A stretch of DNA of 64,000 bases from Calliopum simillimum (Eukaryota; Arthropoda; Insecta; Diptera; Lauxaniidae). The notes below the pieces were generated by a model that saw nothing but the letters and a program-made list of their open reading frames with translations, ran no database searches and was not told the DNA's origin. Of the stretch, positions 1-11,944 are shown piece by piece. Location of the stretch: the NCBI GenBank assembly GCA_951812925.1, contig OX638370.1, forward strand, positions 33,909,948 through 33,973,947, in the 5' to 3' direction. The position numbers and the translations under genes are program-made. The first letter of the stretch is position 1. Every line of letters starts with the position of its first letter.

Positions 1-1680
1 CATGCCAATTTTTAGACAGCTGTCATGTTCCATCTGTCAGATAAGTCTATCTGAATTTGGTAACAGTTCGAATCAGCCACCCTGTACTTACTAGGTGAAT
101 TTGGACAAGAGGGCGCACAGTGGTATTTGAGGGGAAAAAAAAAGCAATTTTTCGACCACTAAATTTCAAAAATGTAATGATGCAGTTTTGTAAAATAAAG
201 TGTCAATAAGAAGGTGCTGTTAACACTTTTTCTAAAAATTCAAATTTTTACTTCTAAAAAAAAGCCAAAGTCACTTAAAGGTTGTACGTGTGAAACTGAT
301 TAACTTTTTCGTGCAACTTTGTGGTATATTTATATAAACTTTTTTTGTTACAGACAGTCTTACTATATTTTGTATTGAAATATAGTATTTTGTAATTAAT
401 TTAAAGATAATATTGTTTAGACTAGAATCGCCCAGTGGTCAAAATTCGACCACAACTGTATCAAATAATTTTAGAACTTTTTGGAAACTTTTAGTAATTT
501 TTTTTTGCTATTAGGTACAAAATATAAAAGCTCATTTATCATCTCTGGTATAATCCAAGCGAAATGTGCTTATGTGACCGTGTATTTTGTTGTTGTGAAT
601 ATTGAAAAATTTGCATTAAATTTTACCTGGCTTAAAGTCAATATATTAACATAATTTTAACTTTGTGCACATCTACACACAAATATCTTTTTAATGGTTT
701 AATGGTGTATAATTTAAAGTCGTACTAAATTTGTAACATAGTAAAAAAAGATGGACAAGTTCTTATCTTGCGTATTAATATATAAATTGCATTATTATTT
801 AGATTACATAAATGGTTAAAAAAATGACCGCAAATTAAAATGGCTCTTTGAAATGCAGCATTTGCAACTTTTCTCGGAAAATTACTGAGTTGCCTACGTC
901 TAGCTACAGGTTCAATTTAAGTCAAAAAAGTTGTAAAAATTTTATGCGACTTATTAAATTCATCAGTTTTCTGAAAATGGTCATGTGATTTTAAATGCGA
1001 GCTTGCAAACTAGGTAAAACTAACAAATTTTATTTAACATGCACCGATTTTGATCGGACATAACTCATTTTGTTCGTTATTAAATTTAGAAAAAAAATCA
1101 ATATCTTAAAATAGGTCGAAAACCAGCTTTAAAAAAAAAAAATGTTACATCAAATAAAAAAAAAATATTTCCGATGTATTCCGCAATGCTTAATTCAAAC
1201 CCGGACTCAGATTTGCTCTGTGATGCATGGTTTTTGAGATATATCAATCTATAAGTTCAAATTGTTTTGGCCTTTCCTACTAAATGCATCATTTAGTACT
1301 GGTTTTTGTCTTAAAAATAAACTATGAATAGTTTTTATGTGATATTCGTTTAAAAAGTTATGATCATTCTAAAATGAGATCATGAAAGTTAAAAATCATA
1401 TGAGAATCGACATACGATTTTTAACTTTTTTGATTTCATTTGTAAATGATCTAAACTTTTTAAAGAAACATCATACAAGACCAATTCATAGCTCGTTTTG
1501 AAGATAAAAAGAACTTCTTTTATTATGCAATTTATTCAATAACAAATAGCAAAAAAATTCTTGAGTCCTTGTTATATAACCTGAAAATTGTGTTTTTTAA
1601 CTTTCGGGTTAGGATATCTCGAACACCATATGTAATTAGGCAATTTTAAGTCCGGATTTGATTTGAACATGAGCGTTGTT
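1..1680. other. A/T-rich non-coding DNA with an old family-X fragment and a small inverted repeat
   Basis: I see no coding region here. A short minus-strand fragment of the interspersed family X (the 'aattTGGACAAGAGGGCG' block) lies at about 93-115 and is broken off directly before CACAGTG at 116-122. An imperfect inverted repeat centred near 1405 (about 1325-1490) pairs a 'gtttaaaaagttatgatcat' stretch with its complement downstream. The rest is homopolymer-rich A/T sequence. Confidence 0.6.
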
Positions 1681-3745
1681 TTGAACGCTGGTTTATGTTC
1701 TATGGAACGAACTTAGTTCCGTTAGCGCACAATCATAAATGAGTGACCAGCGCCCAGTTCATCATAGTGGGTTTTTGGTGCAAAAAGCAAAAAGACCTTA
1801 TTTCTGAAAATAAAAATCAAATCTTAGGAAAAAGAAACTTCAGAAAGTGGACATGTCGTTTTGAACGCTGTTTCATGTTCTATGGAATACACTTGGTTCC
1901 ATTAGCGCACAATCATAAATGAGTGACCAGCGCCCAGTTCATCATAGTGGGTTTTTGGTGCAAAAAGCAAAAAGTCCTTATTTTTGAAAATAAAAATCAA
2001 ATCTTAGGAAAAAGAAACTCCAGAAACTAGACATGTCGTTTTGAACGCTGTTCCATGTTCTATGGAAAGCACTTGGTTCCATTAGTGCACAATCATAAAT
2101 GAGTGAACAGCGCCCAGTTCATCATAGTGGGTTTTTGGTGCAAAAAGCAAAAAGTCCTTATTTTTGAAAATAAAAATCAAATCTTAGGAAAAAGAAACTC
2201 CAGAAAGTGGACATGTCATTTTGAACGCTGTTCTGTGTTCTATGGAAAGCACTTGGTTTTATTAGCGCACAATCATAAATGAGTGACCAGCGCCCAGTTC
2301 ATCATAGTGGGTTTTTGGTGCAAAAAGCAAAAAGTTTTTATTTTTGAAAATAAAAATCAAATCTTAGGAAAAAGAAACTCCAGAAAGTGGACATGTCGTT
2401 TTGAACGCTGTTTCATGTTGTATGGAATGCATTTGGCTTCATCAGCGCACAATCATAATTGAGTGACCAGCACCCAGTTCATCATAGTGGGTTTTTGGTG
2501 CAAAAAGTCCTACTTTTTGAAAATAAAAAACAAATCTTAGGAAAAAGAAACTCCAAAAAGTGGACATGTCGTTTTGAACGCTGTTTCATGTTCTATGGAA
2601 AGCACTTAGTTCCATTAGCGCACAATCATAAATGAGTGACCACCGCCCAGTTCATCATAGTGGGTTTTTGGTGCAAAAAATCCTTATTTTTGAAAATAAA
2701 AATCAAATCTTAGGAAAAAGAAACTCCAGAAACTGGACATGTCGTTTTGAACGCTGTTCCATGTTCTATGGAAAGCACTTAGTTTTATTAGCGCACAATC
2801 ATAAATGAGTGACCACCGCCCAGTTCATCATAGTGGGTTTTTGGTGCAAAAAGCAAAAAGTCCTTATTTTTGAAAATAAAAATCAAATCTTAGGATAAAG
2901 AAACTCCAGAAAGTGGACATGGCGTTTTGAACGAAGGTCTATGTTCTATGGAACGCACTTAGTTCCGTTAGCGCACAATCATAAATGAGTGACCAGCGCC
3001 CAGTTCATCATAGTGGGTTTTTGGTGCAAAAAGCAAAAAGTCCTTATTTTTGAAAATAAAAATCAAATCTTAGGAAAAAGAAACTCCAGAAACTGGACAT
3101 GTCGTTTTGAACGCTGTTCTATGTTCTATGGAAAGCACTTGGTTCCATTAGCGCACAATCATAAATGAGTGACCAGCGCCCAGTTCATCATAGTGGGTTT
3201 TTGGTGCAAAAAGCAAAAAGTCCTTATTTTTGAAAATAAAAATCAAATCTTAGGAAAAAGAAACTCCAGAAACTGGACATGTCGTTTTGAACGCTGTTTC
3301 ATGTTCTATGGAATGCAGTTGGTTCCATTAGCGCACAATCATAAATGAGTGACCAGCGCCCAGTTCATCATAGTGGGTTTTTGGTGCAAAAAGCAAAAAG
3401 TCCTTATTTTTGAAAATAAAAATCAAATCTTAGGATAAAGAAACTCCAGAAAGTGGACATGTCATTTTGAACGCTGTTCTGTGTTCTATGGAACGCACTT
3501 GGTTTTATTAGCGCACAATCATAAATGAGTGACCAGCGCCCAGTTCATCATAGTGGGTTTTTGGTGCAAAAAATCCTTATTTTTGAAAATAAAAATCAAA
3601 TCTTAGGAAAAAGAAACTCCTCAAAGTGGATATGTCATTTTGAACGCTGTTCCATGTGCTATGAAATGCACTTGGTTTCATCAGCGCACAATCATCATGG
3701 AGTGACCTGTGGCCAGGTGACCATGTTGGGTTTTTACAACTATAA
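1681..3745. repeat. Tandem array of a ~180-bp repeat, about 11.5 copies
   Basis: Units begin with TTGAACGCTG at 1681, 1861, 2041, 2221, 2401, 2574, 2747, 2927, 3107, 3287, 3467 and 3640, giving periods of 180 bp or 173 bp. The three 173-bp units lack one 7-bp 'gcaaaaa' step that is duplicated in the others. Copies are highly similar except at the tract TG(T/G)TCTATGGAA(N)GCA. The last unit decays after about 3700. An apparent 96-codon frame at 3525-3815 is only the repeat read through and is not called as a gene. This is a satellite or minisatellite; no function can be inferred. Confidence 0.95.
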
Positions 3746-4092
3746 ATCTCAATGTTCGAAAGGCAAGTTCTTATGTTTAAAAAAAGAATCCGTAATAGTG
3801 TTATATATAGTTTGAAACGGTGATGTATTTGCTGTTAATTTCACCCAGATTGGTACGTTCATTCTGATTAAATTGGAAATTCCATCCATTTCTCTCGAAA
3901 TCTCTTCTAGCGTCATTTTAACAGTGCTCTGTTAATGTTCTGTTAACGCTCTGTTAACTTATGTGGTTTGTGTATATGCTAAGATCGCGATGGAATTTAA
4001 CTTCACGCACTTTAATATTTTTGCTGTACAACAAATTTAAAATTGGTCAATAAAACATTGGAATATATGAATTCTTACGATAGACTTAGAGT
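3746..4092. other. Non-coding DNA, distal part duplicated at 43490-43572
   Basis: No gene is visible. From about 4020 the sequence ('gctgtacaacaaatttaaaa' onward) closely matches the DNA preceding the family-X copy at 43573. The two X copies therefore share about 80 bp of extra 5' sequence, so they are either a long subfamily or a segmental duplicate. Confidence 0.6.
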
Positions 4093-4757
4093 AAAAGCTA
4101 GTAAGGGTGTAACGCTTGGCCTGGCCTATTATTAATTACCCTGCGCTGTAGTATTTTGCAAATTTTGTTGTATAGCGGTGCCGCGCGTTTTTGCTTAGAG
4201 CTTCCACTAACTATTCCTAGTATCTGTGCGAAATTTTGGCACATTATCTCAAATAACACTTGCATCAAAGTATTTTGAAAACTTTGAGAGTATTGGCGGT
4301 GCCACGCCCTCTTGTCTGATTCAACCAAGTTTCTGATTAGATTTTGCATTTACTATTACTAGTATCTGAGCAAAAATTGCCTGGATTATCTCAAAAAATC
4401 CTTTCAGAATAGCATTTTGAAACTTTTACTTCTATGGGAGGTCGTCCAAATTCAAATAGCTTTTGTTTAGAGGTTGCTGTTACTATCCTTAGTATTTATG
4501 TCTATTTTGGTTGCGTTATCGTGAATAATGCTCATAAAATTGCATTTTAAATATATTTTTTTATGGGCGGTAGGCGTGACCGCTGACCGATTTTGCTCAT
4601 TTTAAATCTCGCGAGCTAGCTTTTACAACAAAGGCAACGTATCAAATTTCATCGAATTATCTTGCTAAGTTTTCTCGTAAAAAATATTTCCACAGACGTA
4701 CAGCCTGCCAACCAGATGGACATGGCTATATCGACTCAGGAGGTGACGCCGATCAAG

Positions 4758-7700
4758 TATATATATTAGTGTGTATCGAAAAACGAACACCCAATTCCAC
4801 ACTCAAATTATGAAAGAAGAGAGATAAAAAATTCAGGGAATATAAATTTTTTTACTTTAAAATAAATTCCTAGCTGGCCAAATGGCCATTGTTTATAAAA
4901 ACCGAGTGATTTTGTACTGGAGCCTATGTTACGGTAAATTTTTTTCCCAAAAACACCATTGATATCGATTCGTGGTCTAAAATAACTTATGTGTGCAAAT
5001 TTTCAGAGAGTTCGTATGACGTGCAGGAGCGTCAGCAGAGGAATAAGAAACGATTATCTTCAATGAAACGAATACTTTTTGTACTGGAGCCTATCTAACG
5101 GCAGATTTTTTTCCAAAAAACACTACAGATCTCAGTTCGTAGTCGAAAACAACTTATGTATGCAATTTTTCAGAGAGATTGTATGACGTGCAGGAGTGTC
5201 AGCAAAGAAAAAAAAGCACTTATTTTCAATCAAACGTTTAATTTTTGTACTAGAGTCCATCTAACGATTCATTTTTTCAAAAAAAACTTGTGGTACTTGA
5301 TTCGTCATAAAAAATAAACTATGCACCCAAATTTTAAGATTGGTGGAACGACGTGTGGGAGTGTCAGCCAAGGATTAAAAAATGGTATACAGCCATTTCA
5401 TGCCTATCGTAACAAGATCTGCCACACCCGTTCCGATATCGCTGAAATTTGGTACATGGTTTCGTTTCATGCTTAAACTTTGAAAAATGGCAAAAAAAAA
5501 AATTTTGCGATTCTTTTTGTGGCTTGTGGAGGGGTGCAAAAAGTCGAAAAATAGGTAAAATGTAACAAACTCTCCTCAAATAATTACCAATAACTTGACC
5601 ATTTCTTAACCAATTTTCATGTTTAGATCTGTTTTGGAAAGGCATTGAATCAGGCTATAAGCTGAAAATAAAATTTTTTGTAGTTGATAAAAAGTACTAC
5701 ATTTATTACTATTTTAGTACTAAACTACAAAAAACGTGCCTGTGTACACTTTTGTTACCTTACAAAATATTTTTTTTGGAAAGAAAAAAAAAAAAATCTT
5801 TCAGTCAAAAAAGAGAGAAAATTGGTATGTCTCGAGGCTTAGAAGTTATGATTTTTTGAAAATTTAAAAAAAGGTCCGATCAGAAAATGGCCCATAGCTG
5901 GAACATTTCTTATCTCATTTTTATGTTTGGATCATTTTTAGAAAGGGATTGAATCATTCTATGCGCACAAGTAAAAGTGTTTTGTATTTGGTAAAAATTA
6001 CTAAATTTACTACTATTTTAGTACTAAACTACTAAAAACGCTATAGTACCTATTTTCGACCTTCCAAAATAATTTTTTAGAAAAGAAGACAAAATTACCT
6101 TTCAAATTAATCTAAAATTTGGATGGTACCATTAATGGTATAGGAGTAATGATTTTTTGAACATTTCAGTACATGCAACATTTCGTATAATGTAGGTTTT
6201 TTTGTAATTTACATCATTTTAAATTCCTCGAAAGATTTTGAAAATGAAATACGCCGTGCTGCAATACGATTACCATGTACCAAATTTCAGCGAAATCGGA
6301 AGGAGTGTGGCAGATCTTGTTACGATAGGCAAGAAATCGCTGTATACCATTTTTTAATCCTTCGCTGACACTCCCACACGTCGCACAGTGCGTTGAGCCC
6401 ATACAAGCAATGGTCAAAAATAGAAGGAGTGGTTGGATATCGATGAAATTTGGTACTATAAGTAATTTGGGGTCGCTGAGCTCAAAAATGATCTCAGATT
6501 TGTTGTAAACTTTATAGTTTTGCTAAAAACCAGGTACTTAGGACGATTTTCTTAAGGTCCATATATAACGATGATGAAAAAGTAATGTTTAATGTTAACA
6601 AACGAAATGTACGTAGTAGAAATAATGTTTTTTGTACTTGTGAGACCATTTATGTTCATAAAAAAAAAAAAAAATTTTCAACATAAATTTTATATTTCAT
6701 ACAAATTTTTCGTTTTAAGCATTTTTTAAAAAATGAAAAAAAATATTTGTAGGACGAAGTAGGAAAAGTTATTTGCAGTTCTTGATTATATAGAATTCGA
6801 ACTAGTAGATTAAGTAAAAAAACGGCACTTATTTTTATACGATTTGTTTTTTTTTTTTTCATCGAAATTTGTCAATTTCTGAAGTTTTTCATTTGATAAT
6901 ATCGTGTATTAAAATCACTACAATATACATCAAATTATATATTTTCCAAAATTTTTTAGTTTTATTTATTTACTCAAATAATATTTATAATAAAAAACTT
7001 TACTTCGCTTATTTTAATCAAAAGACAAATTTTTGATAACTCTTTGTTTAAGAGAACCCAAAACGAAGTGAAGAAAACATGATTTTTTTTGAAAAATATC
7101 TCAACTTTGAAGTGCCACAGCGTAGCCAAAACTGAGTTTTTCCCCTAAATATTTTGGTTTTATTTTATTGATACAATTACCTGTCGATTGATACCAATAA
7201 TATTAGGTTTCGAGTCACAAAAAATTTTGATTTTTGCCCACTAGCCAACGCAGTGTGCGTCGTTCCACCTATCTTAAAATTTGGGTGCATTGTTTATTTT
7301 TTATGACAAATCAAGTACCACAAGTTTTTTTTAAAAAAATGAATCGTTAGGTGGACTCTAGTACAAAAATTAAACATTTGAATGAAAATAAGTGCTTTTT
7401 TTTCTTTGCTGACACTCCTGCACGCACTCCTGCACGTCATACAATCTCTCTGAAAAATTGCAAACATAAGTTGTTTTCGACTACAAACTGAGATTTGCAG
7501 TGTTTTTTGGAAAAAAATCTGCCGTTAGATAGGCTCCAGTACAAAATGTATTCGTTTCATTGAAGATAATCGTTTCTTATTCCTTTGCTGACGCTCCTGC
7601 ACGTCATACGATCTCTCTGAAAATTTGCACACATAAGTTATTTTAGACCACAAATCGATATCTATGGTGTTTTTTGGAACAAAATTTACCGTTAGATAGG

Positions 7701-7876
7701 CTCCAGTGCAAAATCACTCGGTTTTTATAAACAATGGCCATTTGGCCAGCTAGGAATTTATTTTAAAGTCAAAAAATTTATATTTCCTGAGTTGTTTATC
7801 TTTCTTCTTTCATAATTTGAGTGTGGAATTGGGTTTTAAAACTCGCCCATATATTTCAATACACACTAATATATAT
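4758..7876. mobile_element. Large foldback element with ~700-bp arms, inserted in family X copy 1
   Basis: The left arm, 4758-5462, is complementary to 7876-7258 continued by 6383-6270. The right arm is interrupted by the Transib-like insertion 6384-7257. Arms contain three tandem ~166-bp subunits, each starting with 'ttttgtact(g/a)gag' (about 4911, 5077, 5244) and containing ATGACGTGCAGGAGYGTCAG. The loop (5463-6269) holds two direct ~320-bp repeats, each with 'ctactattttagtactaaac'. Ends are AT-rich (tatatat-TAGTGTGTAT), so the target duplication cannot be read. Tandem-repeat arms recall FB/Galileo-type foldbacks. No protein is encoded. Confidence 0.85.
6384..7257. mobile_element. Non-autonomous Transib-like element, 874 bp
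   Basis: The element interrupts the right arm of the foldback, so its borders are exact by comparison with the intact left arm. It begins CACAGTGCGTTG and ends with the complement of CACACTGCGTTG (11 of 12 positions match). It is flanked on both sides by the 5-bp direct repeat CGTCG (6379-6383 and 7258-7262). Five-bp, GC-rich target duplications near CGWCG and CACWRTG ends are the known signature of Transib transposons, relatives of RAG1. No transposase frame is visible, so it would need one in trans. Confidence 0.7.
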
Positions 7877-8124
7877 ACTTTTCCATATCTGCCACGCCTC
7901 CTTCTCAGCGTTACAAACGGAAGGACAAAGTGTATATACCCTGATTGTAGGCTATAATTAATTTATAAACATTTGAACATAAAGTTAAGTAAAAAAAAAT
8001 TTCATTAAAGTCAAAATTAAATAAGAAAGTACACATTGCTACTAAGATAACACTAATGAAATAATAATAAATGCCTAGTTTTTCCGCGAAAACGCGAAGA
8101 AACTTAATGAATGAAAAAAAAAAA

Positions 8125-8866
8125 CTAGTGAGGGTTAACTTTTGGCCTGACCAAAAAATAAATACCCTACAATGCAATATTTTTAAAATTTTGCTTATAT
8201 GGGAGGTGCCACGTCCTCTTGTCTGAGTTCACCCAATTTTTTCTCATAGCTTGCATTTATATTTCTTAGTGTCTGAGGGAAATTTGGTTGGATTATCTCA
8301 AAAAACTTTTCAGTATAGCGTTTTGCAACTTTTGCTTATATGGGAGGTGCCACGCCCCCTTGTCTGACTTCACCCAATTTTTGTTCAAAGCTTGCATTTA
8401 TAATTTAGAGTGTTTGAGTCAAATTTGGTTTGATTATCTCAAAAAACGATTTTAGTAAAACGTTTTGAAACTTTTGCTTATATGGGAGGTGCCACGCCCT
8501 TTCGTCCGAATTCGCCCAGTTTTTTCTCAGAGCTTGCGCTTTTGATTTTTAGTATTTCTGTGCATTTTGGTTGCATTGGCGTAAAAACCACTCCTAAAGT
8601 TGCGTTTTGAATACATTTTTTATATGGGCGGTAGGCGTGTCTATTGACCGATTTTGCTCATTTTCAATCCCCCGAGCTAACTTTGACGGTGGAGGCAGTG
8701 TACCAAATTTCATTTGAATTATCTTGCTAGCCAGACAGACGGACATGGCTATATCGACTCAGCAGATGACGCTGGTCAAGAATATATATACTTTTCTATA
8801 TCTGCCACGCCTCCTTCTCTGCGTTACAAACGGAAGGACAAAGTGAATATAGCCTGGGTATAGGGC
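8125..8866 (+). mobile_element. Repeat family X, copy 2 (complete)
   Basis: Runs from 'actagtgagggttaac' with the TGGCCTGACCA near-palindrome, through three to four subunits carrying GGGAGGTGCCACG(T/C)CCTC, to GACATGGCTATATCGACTCAG and the terminal hairpin region. It sits inside the 3' region of the minus-strand LINE. Comparison with the paralogous uninterrupted site near 51008-51014 shows insertion in an A-rich tract without an obvious target duplication, as expected for rolling-circle-type insertion. Confidence 0.75.
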
Positions 8867-9429
8867 AAAAAAATTATCTACATTTGAAAAGCGTTGAAGT
8901 ATTGAATGCTTAAAATTTCTGAAGTTGATAATGCTTTTAAGGCTGTGTCGCAACGAGCTCTAAGTCCTCATGGCGTTGATGAATTATAGTATTGTTGAAT
9001 TATGTTCACGTTGTAGTACGTGAATTTAGGTAAAATTAAATTCAAAGGTCTATGGGAGATACTGAACCTAAGTTTATCATAGAGGTAAGACGGAGTTTTT
9101 AATTGTATAACTTTATGCAAATAAGTGGAGTTTCTGGCTTTAAGGTAAATCTCAATCGAGCAACCATTAAGAACATGGTCATATCTACGTATCCCATATA
9201 CATAGCGTGTAGCGTTATCAAAAGCAACTTGCAATTTATGCAGTGACCTAGAGTTCAACTTGCTATAGATAACTTCAAAGTAGGATATAAAATTGCATAA
9301 CCCCTGCGCAGATATCGCAGGGTAACATATATTTTTCTTATAACCAGGTTGATATGGTCAACGGAAGTTAAAGTGGCATTCAGTTGAAACTCAAGGCAAG
9401 TGGCATTGTCAACAAAATTCAATTGATAA

Positions 9430-10387
9430 CACTATGCAACAAATGAGTAAAAATTTTTTCCCCAGGGAATGCCATTATGCATTTTATATGTAAAATGGGC
9501 TGCTGATTCCGAAAATCGCATTATTTTTTTTTTTCGTGTCGTTTTCGAGATATCGGTCATTCTCGGTTTTTGGACCAAAAAAAAAAGATAGTTCCATTTA
9601 AATACAAAAAATCAAAATCAACTGCAGATTTATACAAGAAGAAATAACTTTTTTATAATTTTTTTTTTTTATCATAGACTATATTTTTGTGAAGAAAATA
9701 AGATACCACTGAAAAAAATCCATGGAAAAATGCAAAAGTTGTATACAATTCATTGAAAAGTTACCAAAATGCGTTTTTCCCTATTTTTTTCGTTTTTTTG
9801 TAATAAACTGTTCGATAATTAAAACTTTTTGTAAGGGTCTTAGAGGGTTAAAATTGTCTACAAAAATATTCCTCGTAATATCCTGCATAAGTTTACTGAA
9901 CACATGATACACCTCAAATGTAAGGATCATATAGTTAAATTCATCGATTTAACACAAGAATGCGCTATTTTGGTATTTTTTATGTACAGTGGATTAAAAA
10001 ACTTCAAAAATCGATTAAAAAAAAATCTGACGTGCTGGAGAAAAACGACGAGACACGGGTATTTTTTTTTAACGCGTACTTTCAGAATTTTTTGGATTTT
10101 CTCATGTGTTTTACAAAAAGTTTTAATTATCGAACAGTTTATCACAAAAAAACGAAAAAAATAGGGAAAAACGCATTTTGGTAATACATTTGAATACAAA
10201 CATTAGTTCCTGAGATATTTGTATTTAAATGGAACTATCTTTTTTTTTTTTGGTCCGAAAACCGAAAATGACCGATATCTCAAAAACAACACGAAAAAAA
10301 AAATAATGCGATTTTCGGAATCAGCAGCCTATTTTACATATGAAATGGATAGTGGCATTCACTGGGAGATTTGGCTGTTGCATAGTG
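9430..10387. mobile_element. Foldback/MITE with TAA target duplication, 958 bp
   Basis: Ends are CACTATGCAAC and its complement, flanked by TAA at 9427-9429 and 10388-10390. The uninterrupted target is visible in the paralogous LINE copy near 51595 (gataatcatc). The arms (about 9460-9835 against 10095-10345) pair long A/T tracts and 'gatagttccatttaaatac'. A 3-bp TWA duplication is typical of PIF/Harbinger elements; that class is inferred from the duplication only. Several frames of 60-90 codons inside are palindrome by-products and are not genes. Confidence 0.75.
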
Positions 10388-11300
10388 TAATCATCAATAC
10401 ACAAGGAAGGAATTTGATCAATTTCTGCTGTAGTTTGTGAGATTGGTAAGACAATCGATTTAGTTGGAATTAGGCAAAGATCATTTAAAGCAGCAGCCAA
10501 GTCCTCATTAATCCTGAAAGTAAGATCATCAAAGAGACCAACACGACGCGACAAGTAGCTATCCGAATGTCATATATGACTTTAAATATAGCAAGCGGTT
10601 TTGGTTCAAATGCTCAGTAATTTTATCAGATAAAATCGACTCAAAAACTTTAGACAACGGCGACACAATACTATACTTGTGGGTATGAACTCACTAAGTG
10701 CAGACGGAGTAGGCTTTTTCGGAATGGAAATGCCAGTTTCTCCAATTGCATTTGATTTAATTCTCATTATACCTCTACGTACATCATTTTCATTTATTAC
10801 TTGGAATTCGAAAAGATTTATAGAAGGGTATACATTTTTTACATTAGGATCAAAAGCGTTACCACATTCGGACGAGTGCTTGGTTATAAAAAAAAACATT
10901 CAGTATCAGACGCAAAACTGTCCTTTTTGTAAACACCAAGCTGCCAAAGGTTTCTCCAAAGCTGCTTTACCGGTATAGATGTTAGATAGATATTCATCAC
11001 AATGTTCTCTTTTGGCTTGCTTAACAGCAGAAACAGCTGAGTTGCAAGCCTGCTTTTATAACCCCCAATTTTTCAAGATCCGGAAACTTCGAACAGGAAC
11101 TTGAGAATCAATAAGAAAATTTATTTTATTATTGAAATACTCTAGCTTTTAGTCAACAGAGCTGAAATACCAACTTTTATTCCAGTCTTTTTGAATCAAA
11201 TCTTCATAGAGGCCAGCAAGATGAATAGTATTAAAACCAGAAAACTTTATCGGAGCGTTTCTGAAAGCAAAAATTTCAATTTCGTCAAAAAACACTAGAA

Positions 11301-11944
11301 TTAAATAAGATTTTCAAAAATAAACAGGTGGCAACCATAAAAATTTATATTTGATTTTTGAAAAGTTTATTTAAGAGTTTTAAGACTATATTTTATATTT
11401 TTAAATAAATGGCTTAAACAAAACTTACAAACTAACCAAGCGGAGAGTTATTATGCGGAGAATGACTAAACGGAGAATAACAAAATGTTGCAAAAACAGT
11501 AATACCACAATGAAAATAGCAATTGTTTTTAAAAAGTTGAAACTGGCAGATAGCCACTCTAATTGTTTGTTGATTTAGTTACATAAAGATAAAATAATAT
11601 GTATAGTAATATAAAAAAACTTACAGGGAGAATGACACACACTTGCGTTCTTTACAAAATTTTTAATTTAAAAAAAAACGCGCGAACACTCATTATCAAA
11701 AAATCAAAACTGTCTGAGCTTAAAATACACTTAATCTCCTTTTTTCATCACCTTCAATTCTATTTTTACTCAATACTTGAAAAATATAGAATAAAAAAAC
11801 CGAACGGACATAGTCTAAAAAAAAGGAATCAACTTTTATGTATATAAATTCCATATAAAAAAAAAAAAATTTTCGAAAAGTTAACACAGAAAAACAATAA
11901 CTAAAATATACGTAGGAATAGCAATTAATAACAAAAATTTTTAA
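11301..11944. other. A/T-rich non-coding DNA
   Basis: Nothing supported. The stretch is A/T rich, with repeated 'cggagaatgac/cggagaataac' phrases at 11440-11480. The short open frame at 11599-11847 is low-complexity and Lys-rich, with no recognisable domain. Confidence 0.5.

Larger units (their letters stand above)
4093..7950 (+). mobile_element. Repeat family X, copy 1 (Helentron/DINE-like), split by a foldback
   Basis: Family X starts with AGTGAGGGTGTAAC then a near-palindrome TTTGGCCTGGCCAAA and ATACCCTACAC. It contains tandem ~145-bp subunits around GGGAGGTGCCACGCCCTCTT and then GGGCGGTAGGCGTGTCC. It ends in CCAGCCAGACAGACGGACAT, TGGCTATATCGACTCAG and a terminal hairpin ATACCCTGGGTGTAGGGTAT. 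This copy occupies 4093-4757 and 7877-7950; the middle is the foldback insertion. No coding capacity is seen. The subterminal inverted ends, central tandem repeats and lack of a clear target duplication resemble DINE/Helentron elements; that class is an inference. Confidence 0.7.
7951..11300 (-). pseudogene. Decayed LINE (non-LTR retrotransposon), RT region
   Basis: Minus-strand fragments read in order: an endonuclease-RT linker (about 11300-10910), a pre-RT segment with GIMRIKSNAIGETGISIP (10606-10899), the stretch NDLCLIPTKSIVLPIS (10321-10554), and the post-RT C-terminus with AFDNATRYVYGIRRYDH and LHKVIQLKTPSYLYDKL (8968-9258). This order and these motifs match insect LINEs of the CR1/jockey group. 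Frameshifts and stops are numerous, so no product is made. It is interrupted by a foldback (9430-10387) and, near its 3' end, by family X copy 2. A second copy of the same family lies at 50850-51700 and shares the same flank, including the family-X terminus. Confidence 0.75.

Noticed and set aside
1681..3745. Regular ~180-bp repeats as a CRISPR-like array
   Set aside because: The repeats are contiguous without unique spacers, units are far too long, and the context is eukaryotic.
9722..10199. Overlapping frames on both strands with similar peptides
   Set aside because: They arise because the sequence is the paired arms of a foldback element.
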